A stretch of 64,000 nucleotides of DNA from Sipunculus nudus (Eukaryota; Annelida; Sipuncula; Golfingiida; Sipunculidae), in contig CM049310.1 of NCBI GenBank assembly GCA_026874595.1, forward strand, positions 43,343,558-43,407,557, read 5' to 3'. Positions 13,937 through 25,900 of the stretch are shown here, one piece after another. The notes under the pieces were generated by a model. The model saw only the letters and a list, made by a program, of their open reading frames with translations, searched no databases and had not been told where the DNA came from. A program made the position numbers and the translations under genes. How positions within the stretch are numbered: position 1 is the stretch's first letter; each line of letters opens with the position of its first letter.

Positions 13937-16900
13937 TAAAAATTTTGCATGTAGCTGCATTACAATTTTTTTTATCTCAAATTAATTCTTAATTTTGTTC
14001 ATTAGTATTCTCTTAGAAAATCTTATACAGTATAACACAAAAAAAAAGGTCTTGATCCCTTAGACTGGTACTCTGTGCTTTTTACTGAGTCTGTTAAGGA
14101 TCGAAGCGGTACCCTCATCCAGTACTGCTGACCGGCCAACTCTTGCCGTGATTTCATCAGTGAGAGTCACAGCTCGTGGTCCTCCTGTACACTTGCTTCA
14201 TCATTGATGCTGCAGGTGGCAGTTGTCTTTGGGCTTTTGTTATAATAGTTGAGTTGAGAGTATAACTTATAAGGATGGAACCAGCCTATTGCAAAATCAA
14301 AACAGATGACAACTAGGCCAGTCTGTAGCATACACATGAGTACCAAGTTCCACAGTGAAATTTTCTGGTCTTTGCAGGTTTACAAGAACAGTAGAACCAA
14401 ACTAGCACAGGGTACCAATCTATTGATAACATATCTTTCAAGCATGCTGATTGGTCAGGATGCCTCATGCATGATGCATGACAATAGGAGAGGACCCAAC
14501 TTTTGAATTAAGGATGTAGAAAAAAGGAACAAATGTCAACCTTAATGTTATGGAAATATTTTTACCTTGAATGCTAAAAATCCAATAAATATTGCCTGAA
14601 ATTGCAAGATTTATGCCTGGCTATATGATTTGAATATATATTATTCTGGCTGATGTTTTGCCTGTATTTTACTACAGATTTGTAGATAAAATATGCTTTA
14701 TACTTTTTTGTTGATGAGATATAATTTTGAAAAAAAAAATGATGGATCTATGTATTATAAGCCCATAAAATGGATAGAAGTTCTTGCTGCATTATAAAGA
14801 TATACAAGAAAAGTATTAATTTCACATGAATGGTGATCTTTATAACTTAATAGTAGGCAGTTTCCTTTACATAATTAAATAATCTTTAACTTACCAAACT
14901 TTTTATTCATTGCTGCCATTTCTGTTTGTTGAGGAAGCTACCAAATAGGCTTAATTCAAGTAATGTTTTAACAAGAAGTAACCTGTGAAATAAGGAGAGT
15001 CAGCTCACAAAGATAACTGAGCAGAATCTATTTGATGAACCTATCTAGGGTGCATGTAACCAAGTCAGTAGAGGGTGATTATAAGAGTACTAAAATAATA
15101 TTATATATACTGTTAAAACTTATGTATAAGTTGAAAATTTGTTCCTCATAATAGTTTGGAAAGCAGGGGTTCATTTAAGTAAGGTTTCAGGTTTTAAATG
15201 ATGAAATTGGTGTTAGAAGTTTTATTTGGAGTATAAGTGTGGATATTCAGGCTTTCCATCTTGCTTTAATATTCATGATAAAATTTTAAGTATTTTGTAG
15301 GCCTTCAAAGCACTTGAATTGAGCTGGTATTGAAAATATTAAGGAAAATGTCTCAAATATTATCCTAATTATGGCTGAATATGGTAAAACAAAAGGAGCA
15401 GGCATGCATTGATCTCTTAACTATTAAATACCACTTTTATTTTTATCATTGTAACATTCTAGACTTGTGTATGAAAATAGTGAATTTAAGAAAGAAGGGA
15501 AATAGGGGAGACAGCTGAAGTGGTAAATCATGCAGAGGAGGTGAGCACTGCTAGAACTTCCAAATATTTGTCCTGAAAAACACATTGAAAAGACCTTTAA
15601 CTTGAAACTTATAAAAGATAATTGGAACCCTGGTATTCTAGAACTAGCACCAAAGAAAGGAATATACTAGTGTATAACCAGGCAATTGTTCAAATTAATA
15701 ATTTGTAAACTAGATTAGAAATTACTGTATCTGATTTATATAAGAAAAAACTATTGGAGAAATCATAGTGGTACCCTGGCTTTAATATTTCAAAAGTATA
15801 AAAATAATTAAAATCTAATTGTATGCTTCAGTGGGTGGAATCTTGGTAAAAATTATTATTATTAAGATATATTAATAATAATAATATCACTGCATTGTTT
15901 GGGAAGTCTGGTGAATATTTCATCACAGCGATTTGTTATTAAATTACTATTTGGTCATTCATGCACTAGTGCAAAAGCATGCATTTAGATAATTTCTACA
16001 AATGTTGCATCTTTAATTTAAATATACCATGAATATCTTGAATTTAAGGTGCTAACAAATTTGAACAAGAATGCATGTTATTAAAACAGGTTGTATTTGG
16101 CAGATTTTTCAATACCTTGCCTCTTTATTTGATTTTAATTGTGCCAGCAGTTATTCCATTCGAATATTACATTTTCTAATAAAAAAAATGAAGATTTGCA
16201 GTCGTTTTACCCTAGTGAAAAGTCCTGTGAAGTTTAAGATCTTCAAAGGACCTGATTTTTTCCAGAATTTGCAAACACTTTTGAAATTTTATTTGTTGAC
16301 TTTTTAGCCCTCAGCCCCTAGGCTGATGGGCTATTGTCGTCACCCAAGCTGTCCGTCCGTCCGTCCGTCCGGCGTCCGTTAACTTTTACCTTGTGAGCGG
16401 GATATCTTGAAAAGGATTCACCATCAGAATTTTATTTCCTCGGTAAAGATGTATATCGACAAAATCTCGGTCAAGTTCGAAGATGGGTGACCTTGACCTA
16501 TTTTTCTACATTTTAGAGCTGATTATAGAAAAACACTTAGATGCTTATTACTCAGGAACCATTTGGTGGATTTTCACAAAACTTACTATGATTATTAGGA
16601 CTGATGGTTTGTACCTGCTTCACAAGTTTGGTGGCGCCACCTACAATTTCTGATTTTTAATGAATTTTTATCGGATTTTTCAACTTTGGGCTTGTGAGCG
16701 GGATATCTCTAAAAGGATTCACTGTAGGAATTTTATTTTTTCGGTGAAGATGTATATTGACAAAATCTCGGTCAAGTTCGAAGATGGGTGACCTTGACCT
16801 ATTTTCTACGTTTTAGAGCTGATTATAGAAAAAACATTTAGAAGCTTATATCTCAGAAAAAAACATTGGGTGGATTTTCACAATTTTTACTATGATCATA

Positions 16901-19900
16901 GGGACTGATGGTCTGTAACTGCTGCACAAGTTTGGGGGCGCCACCTGCAATTTCTGATTTATAATGAATTTTCGTTGGATTTTTCAACTTTGGCCTTGTG
17001 AGCGGGATATCTCCAAAAGGATTCACAAGAGGAATTTTATTTCTTTGGTGAAGACGTATATCTACAAAATCTCGGTCAAGTTCGAAGATGGGTGACCTTG
17101 ACCTACTTTTCAAGGTCACAGAGCTTATAATAGAATAAAACTTAGAAGCTTATTTTTCAGGAAGCATTTGGTGGATTGTTATGAATCATGGTACATACCT
17201 CTGCATTTTAAATTTATAACTGAGACATGTACAGATATACATCCATGTGAGAACAGATATTTAGTACTTGTTACTGTTACCACCTCTAAACACTGTTGTT
17301 TTGGCTGAGGGCTTTTGTCAGCTTCTGCTGATATTCTAGTTTTTAATTCCTTAATTATTGTTTTCCTTCATAATCAAATCAGATATAAATTGAAAATGGA
17401 AATATTTATGCAATACAGCTTTATGATTTGAGTTCAGGACCGAACACACCATCAAGAAATAGATATTTAAGATGAGCTACTTATTATTTACTTAATTGCA
17501 AGTTTTGATGATGAAAGATAAGTCCATTACTGCCTAGACACCTACCCAGGTAAGCACTTTATCAAATAATATGTAGTGAGTTCCTTAACTTTAAATAAGG
17601 TCTTAAAAGGTATTTTAATCTTTTGGAATTGTATGAACCTTATTAGAACTAACTGTATTTCATTTTGATATGGGTCATTGTAGGTTAGCATGATCCCAAG
17701 ACCAATGGAGCTTTAATTTGCAAAAAAGTATCAATTACTTGTTTAAGTGTCCGAAAAATCTGCCAGATACTTAACCGGGTATACAGTAATTATGACCACA
17801 TGAAATAAGGATATAATCAAGACCAAATCAAAAAAGGATGAAATAGATTTTATGTATTTATGCATATAAGAAGGTAGTGATATAAGGCACTTGAGTGGGA
17901 AGTACTTGTTTTGTGAGGTGCAGATCCATTTAAGGAAGGAAACGTTTTCAACTTTTAATCTTTTACAGCTTAACATCATCTGCTGGTTTGCCCTCTCTTA
18001 GAGGTACTTCCATTGCTGTTTATAGGTGACACTTAAATGTGTATAGTTAAAATGAAATACAATGTGAGATACTATATACTATAACCCAGGGGTTACTGTT
18101 TGAACCAAATCAACCAAACCCTTAACTAAGATCAGACACTCTGCTGAATGTGTTCTTGGCTATCGCTGTTGACAACTTGGCAAACGCACAAGAACTTACT
18201 GCAGCTGAAGAAGAGGCAGAAGAAGAAGATGAAAAGGTGATTAAATTTAAACACTTGATTGTATGTAAATTAATAACTGAGTGATGAGCAAAATGTGTCC
18301 CATGAAGTTGTATGGGTTGCTATTGTAACTACCAGCCTGTCATTTATTTTATTTATATAAAGTATCATGTCATGTTTGTGTTTTTGTGTTTCCTGTCATG
18401 CGTATTTGCAGTGTCCATAATTAGTACTGGTTTAAATGGTTTTGCAAGAGAAATGCTGAAATCAATAATGAAAACAGCCATAGTGAAAACATTGTTCTTC
18501 TCAGTGTAAATATTTAACTCTATTATGTTTTCACATTTCACTGCTGTAGAAAACCAAGTGTACTAAATTTTAGCTCATGACCTTGACCTGTTGGGTTTGA
18601 CCTTGACCTTGTAGTAGAATGTGAAATAAGACCATCTTACCTGTACAATTGGAGTATAATCATGACCTTGAATTTGTCACGATTAGAACTAGCTGTGCTG
18701 TGTGACATTTGGTCTACCTGTAGTTCATTAGTTGTGTGTTAATGGTACTCTTTTTGTTCATATTCCCCGCATGCTTCCTGATTGGTTGGTTAATTCTCAG
18801 CGCAAGGAAGAATTGAAGAGTGAGGCAGGCCACCAGTTTGGCGATCAGGTCAAATTTTAAGTTAAAAAAGCTAAAGTTTTTATGTCATATACTCTGAGAA
18901 GACACAACTTGGTTCATTCAGTATTTTTCTCACAGTTCTAAAACAGTGTTCATCTGTTTCACTATTCATATTCCTGCTGTTTCAGAGAACTGATGGCTGA
19001 CTGGATTCTCCACCACACATCTGTTCTGCTCTCTGAATACTTCTGTTACTGTCTGGCAGGTTGTTCTTAAGTAATACAAGCTGGACAGGCTTGACTTGCA
19101 CTGTAGAAAAAAAAAACAACAAAATTATGTCCTTTTTTATCAAGTGCTCTAACCAGCAATAAGTTATTGATGGTAGGTGAGACTGACTGGTAATGATAGG
19201 AACCTGTATGGGAAAATTTCTGTTGAGGACAAATACTGGGGATATAACTTAATGCAGTGCATAATTATAATAATGGATAGTGATGGGTATTGGTAAATTG
19301 TGATAAATTCAAGAGACACATCTAGACAACACAACTCATGGAGAAATTTGCAAATGATTCATGTTAAATAAGGTAAACAGAGCTTTAAAACTTCTGCAAT
19401 ATTTGCTGAAAGGCTAAAATAGGCAAATGGTCTATATACTGTTTATTTAATAAAACAAAAACTGCATTTTCTTTGAGCAATCATGTATAAGCACTAGAAC
19501 TATCCTTCAAGACCACGTGAGCAAGGGTTTGGAAATATGGACCATTATGGCAGAAGTTATATGAATGATGTCCTTTTGTTTCTTGATAGACTAAGGGGTG
19601 TGAAGCCAGTGACCTGCTATTAATTGAAAAGTCATCCACCTGTATGAATATAAGAAGTACAGTGAAAGTACATTGGAAATTGGAATAGATCAAAATTTAT
19701 ATTTAAACATCCAAGGTGTGACTGAGTGTGATGACTCAAATCAGACACTGAGATTGTGATGACTTATTACACCTTTTACTCATATTTTAAATTCCAGCCG
19801 TAAATGATAGGAAAATAAATTATATAAAAAGCTTTTGTATACCTCAAGCAATCATCTGAAGTGTCAGAGGACATGAGAGTTAATTGTGCAATTTCTTTGA

Positions 19901-22900
19901 AAATTTGTTAAATTTTTTAGTTTTAAATAAGAATCATGGCAGCACTCGTAGATGCTCTTTCCTTTACACTTTTACATTACTTTACAGCTCTAATCCAAGT
20001 TCTTCTTTTATTTGTACTCCTTAACTTTACTTGTTGGTTTGATCTTGTGTCCTCTGTATGTTTGTGGCTGTTAGGTGACAACATAAGATACTTTGGTGTT
20101 GAAACTTAAATAAATTTTTAAATTATTCATTTATGACTTAATGAATTTTTTTTCATCTTCAATTCTTTTAAATCATTTAATTCTTTTAGTTAATGTTTGC
20201 ATGCTTTTACTCTTTGTATATTCAATTCATATTTCATGCAATTGATGTGTTATTTCGAGTTCAGCATATTTAGTCTGCATTACTTAATCATTTCAATCAA
20301 AGAGGCTAATATTTGTTAGATTTGCAGTTTAGAATGAAAATATCCCTTACCTCTTTAAAGTAGACATTATCTCAGCCATATTTTCATATGTCACAAGGTA
20401 GACAGAGCCACTCATATTTCCCGAAAAACAATGTGTACAGGGCTGTTGAAATAGTGAATGGCTTGTCCATTGTCTCTTGTAGATGGTTCAAAATGAAGCG
20501 TGACCTGTCATTTGCATCACATAAACCATTTCTTAGTCTTAGTGAGTAGGTTCACTTTTGCACCTCCAGTAGCTTTTTGTTCGCTGCAGACACTGAAAAA
20601 TTTTTTATAAGATGCCAATAAAACAAAAGTATAAACAAATGTTCACCTTTGTAGGTGAGGTATCAAACTCATGGAGGTTTCATTTTCAGGATGATTTTCC
20701 TGTTGCAAAAATCACAAATTTGAAACCCCAAAAAGTAAAAAGCTGACCACAGTACTTCTTCACCAAAGAATTCCTGTTTAGTAATACTTTTTCCCCTCTT
20801 CTTGCATAACTTTCCCTCTGGTGACACATTGATTTCATATCACCTGACTGTTTGCATACTTTGTCTTTGATTATCCCCAAATTAGATATTACTTACCATG
20901 CCTTTTCCTTTAAAATTGGCAGCTTAGTTTTTGTTGTTGTTGTAGGTCATAAGTGACAGTCCAGTTGTGTATCTAACTTTTATCATTGTTTTATGTATTT
21001 AATTTATTATAATTATTTATAGCAGAAAGAGGAATTGCAGAAAGAATTGGAATATGGTCTGTCATCAGGTGGCATCGATCCTCCACAAGTCAACATATGT
21101 CCACCATCACCGCAGAACAATGAGGACACAAAAACAGGCAACTTTGCATTGTAAGTGTTGTTAATAATGCATATATGTTGTAGGTATCAAAAGAGAAATT
21201 AGATAAGATATTATTTGTATTTTAAACTGATAACACAAAACATTCATTTCCTGAACATTTTTCTAAAGTTGTTCAGCTTTCATTTTAATGTACTTCCTTT
21301 TACTGTTTATACTGATAGTTTCCTAACACTCTTTTTCTGAAAGATCAAATATGTTTGTTGTCTTCAAGGATGTTTATATAGATAATTTAGAATCTATGGC
21401 ATACTTTACTTTCTTGATTTAATTTATTGAGAAACTACAACATACTTTAATTTGTGGATTTCATTTATTTAGAATCTACAGCATACTTTAATTTGTGGAT
21501 TTCATTTATTTAGAAACTACAGCATACTTTAATCTTTGATTTCATTGTTGTACTAAGAGTAAAAAAAGTAAGATTAAAAATGAATGCTTAAGAAATCAAG
21601 AAGAATTTTTTATTTAGCAGAGTATATCATAAACTAATCAGGAATTGTTGTAGGTCTTTCTAGGGGCTTTATTTCTGCCTCTTCCCCTTGAAAATTTGGT
21701 GTGTGTGTGTTTTTTTTTTGCATTTTCTTTCTGCTGTGAAACAGTACAGAAATAACCCCTAACCCCCTTTTAAGAAAAAAAAGGCTGAAATTCTTGAAAG
21801 ATGGAATAATCCCTGCTGATAGTTTTTGTTAAATGTAGCTTCTCAAGCAGCCAGTCAACATTGCATTTTAATATAAACAGCATGTTTTGCTATATCTTGT
21901 TGTGTGTATGATTTTTATGTGTCATCAAAATATACCTAAATATGAAATGTATCCAATTTCATGCTACCTCACATTCCATGAAATATATTCATCTGATTGC
22001 TGTCTCATAAAAAATATTATAATGCTCATAATAATTCATATGAATATGAGTGTCTGCTCTAGTCTGTATTAAATACTTGTTACTCATTTAATATTCAAAT
22101 GCAGACTGTTTTAAAAACAGTTTAATAAAGGTTTGCATGCATGTTCATGTAGCAAAGATAATCATATGTATGTCATTAAATGAAAATCAAGGGAGTAGTT
22201 TTTAAATAGTTTCTATTCAGGCCCCATAATCTCAGCTATCCAATGGTCAGACCACATTGGCATCCTACTGTAATTGTAAAATTTATGAGTGGTTCACAAA
22301 AAGCATTATTCCACCTTAAACGTTGCCCATACACGTCCCCTTGCCACTAATATGTCTCTGCAGATTGGTTTTTTGCCTGGACGTTGTCCCGAGTACTTTT
22401 TGTGTTGCATCCCTGTGCCCTTATTGAACCCTGATGGTTTATTTCTCCCAGTTTCTCGAAACTGTTCATAAGTGCTGCCATTTTACATACACACTAAAAC
22501 CCAGATGTCACAGGTCATATGTCTAATGGGTAAACGGCTGGTACATCTTATAAGCACCACTGCCATTGAGAAGGGGACTTTCTTTGTCTTTCCACATGTG
22601 AAATATATGTTTTGTCTTGGCACTACACATATCATGATTGGCTATCATGAGGCACAAGCTCCCACACTGTGTGAATGATAGAAATGTTTGATACTGTTAT
22701 GATAAATTGCATAGTCTAAAATAAAACCAGTTTGTTTGTGAAAAAGGACTTTTACACACATGCATAGTTATTTCTGAATTGAAATTGTGATGAGTTCATG
22801 TGTGCATTCATGTCTTTCTGTTCCTTTGGCGGTCTGTCTGTCTGTCTGTCTTACTGTTTGTTGGCAGGTTATTTGCCAGATTGTAGATTGATTTTCAACT

Positions 22901-25900
22901 GTCAATTTGTGTAGAGATTCTGATATCTGATATCTGTAAACTACAGATAATCCCTTTTTAGGAAAACATTTATCCTGCCATGCACAGAAAGGTATGTTTG
23001 TTTATATCCACATGTTTATAACATGTGGGGAGCCTGCCAAAATATCCAAAAACTTCAACAGGGACATCTGGTGGCAAGTCAGACAAACCTGAGTTTAATT
23101 TGCAAAGGAAATTTTGCAACTTGTGACCTTTAACTTCAACTCTTCTGCAGCCAACCAGCCTTGATTATACAGTCTTTCTGTTGGACAGCATTGGTGCATG
23201 CACAGTGTTTTCTCACAACTTGTAGATGAACAAACACATAGCCTCATATACATCCATTACAGAGAGGTTATAAGAACTTTTCTTAACAGGAATTAATTAC
23301 TGTTCATTAAAGTGTACACAATTGATAAATTCTATGGAAAAGTAGATGGATAGCTTGCTTTGAAAGATAGGTCAGTTGATTGCCTTTTATAGGAAAATCA
23401 AAGATAACCATTTAATAAGAATGATGTGTAATCATTTGACCTAGAACTTTGTGTCATGTTTCAAATGCATCGGGCTGGGAAGTTAGATATTATAAGGAAT
23501 GTATTAATTTGGCTCTTTGAATTTCACAAAGTTTGCCATCTAGTAGTTTTGGCAAGGATTGAAGCAGGGTGTCTCCAGCTCCAAAGTCCAACAACTGAAC
23601 ACCAAGGCTACATTGTGATATTGATGAGCAAACAAAACAAAAAAACAAACTTCAAATAAATACTAAAAACAGGTACTTAGAAATAGTCATTCACAAGACA
23701 GTTTTGTCTGGGTCAGAATCAAACACTCAGAGCTAGGTTATCAGCTACCTATAGCTCTAGAATAGATTTAACCAAGGCAGGAAGCTGGGACATAGTTATA
23801 TATTTTGCTAGAACTACAGTAAAACCACAGTGAAAAAAAGCATTCAAGGAACATTTCCTGATGTCACAAGGTGAACAGATGTGTTATTTGGCTAGAGTTA
23901 TCACTTGGGCCATGAAAGTCTTGTATGTGACCACAGCCTGTAGTTGACACTCACTAATAAGCTGGGATCCAGGATGATGAGGAATCAGACTTTAATGAAT
24001 GTTTGACTTTTGCTAAGATGGCCCTGAGAGGGTTTGTACTTGGACCATCAAGTGATACGAGTCAGCACTTTCATCATTACCAGAGAGTTCCTGCAGTTTC
24101 TACATTTATTTATGTGTGCCTGCCTTTCTTTGGTTTCCATTGTAATTAAATGTTGGATCTGTGTTTCCATGACATCAAGATGTACTATGTCTAAGGATTG
24201 GGTCTGTTTCCATATCATCATGTTGTATTTTAAAGCTTGATTCTGTGGTATCATACAGGATTCAAAAGCTTGATTGCTCTTTTACCATTACATCAAGCTT
24301 TGTTCTCTGTTTCCATTGTGTCATGCTGTATCCAAATATAAACCTGATTTTTACGTATGCATGGCTATAATACTCTTCAATTTGTTTGTTTCATGTCCAT
24401 TGCATCATTCTGTATTATAAAGTTTGTCTTATTTCTGTGGTATCATGCTGCATTGTATAGCTTGTTTGTTTGTTTCTGTGCTGTCTTGAGGCTTGTCAGT
24501 TCTGGAGCCTGTCTGCTCTTTGGTTCCATGACATTCATGTGATATTCTAAAACTTGTTTTGTTTCCATGGTGTCATGCTGCATTCTAAAGCTTGGATGTT
24601 CTGTGTTTCCATGGTGTCATGCTGTATTCTAAAGCTTGGATGTTCTATGTTTCCATGGTGTCATGCTGTATTCTAAAGCTTGGTTTCACTTGACAGCATC
24701 TCTTTCAGTGAGGGGACTCGAGGTGGCGTGATCGAGAAGAGCAACCTCCACAAGCAGGGCCAGAAACCCGTTGTTGTCAACATGGAGGGCAAGACGGTTA
24801 CCCGTGGCAATGGGGACGGCAATGACAGCATGGACATCTCAGACACAGGTTGTTAAACAAAACTGTTTGTATAAAAAATTAAACATTTAGTGAATAATTA
24901 AATATTATTTTGACATATTTCCTGCCATAAATCCTGACAGGGGGAGCATTGAAGGAGTGATATGTTATATAAACAGACAGCTGACTGAGGTAATGACCAT
25001 GGCTTGGTGTATTCTTGTTATCACATATAGCTATCACAAGCTGCATGAAGTAGACCTACTAGGCTATTCACAATTTTATCATTAAAACTATCTTTAAAAA
25101 AACAATATTAAGCCTCAAAATGACTCACTGATGAATGACCTTTTCAGGAGAGTGATAAATCCTTGAAGTTAGTGTACCAGAGGTTCCTTAAATTTGTATA
25201 GCACTAGATCTTGACTGAACCTATGGCAGACTGCTTGGAACAAGTGATATTGGTGGTGAAACATCCTTAGTTAAAATAGACAAAGACAGATGGCAGTTGA
25301 TTTTCTTTCTCACTGTCTGATAGTTGATGCAGTTTGTTTGGTCTGACTGGAGGCCTTTCATGCATATTTGCTGCCACGTAGCAGTAAATTTTATGACTAA
25401 CTTTTTGAGCCATAAGACACAGATGAAATTATGCCTATTGTGAGCTGAAGCTTAGCAAGAATAAGAAAACCTGCCAAAATGTCATTTTGAAAAGATCACC
25501 TTAATTATATTTGCATTATGGCAGATTTGGGCTCAAATGTTATATTGACCGAACTTGCACTTAATTGCCTGTTACCTCAGTGACACAATACACAGCTATA
25601 TTTCATGAGGTAAAAATATGCACAGAGGGATATAAGATGACATCTCTGGTACGAAATATGGTATGCCCTGTTTTATTAAGGGAAATAACTGGCTTGAGCA
25701 GTAAATGGATTTACAGGCCCAAGAAATAGCTACATAATCTCTGACCATATAGCCTGATGATAGTATTACATAACTCCAGACTATATAGTCTTATGATAAT
25801 ATTACATAATTCCTGACCATATGGTCTGCTGATAGTATTACATAACCCAATACTATAAAGTCATATGATAATATTACATAACCCCAGACCATATAGTCTT

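Larger units (their letters stand above)
12781..18135. other. 5.4 kb U12-type intron
   Basis: Runs from the GTATCCTT donor to the CCTTAAC branch site. Holds a TA microsatellite, the inverted-repeat element at 16308-17340, and a GC-richer unidentified patch near 14050-14220. Confidence 0.75.
21151..24696. other. Intron with two tandem arrays and one dispersed repeat
   Basis: Holds a 41-bp array (about 21385-21550), a dispersed repeat copy (about 22300-22530), and the 44-bp array ending at the acceptor. Further small linker exons here cannot be excluded. Confidence 0.65.
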
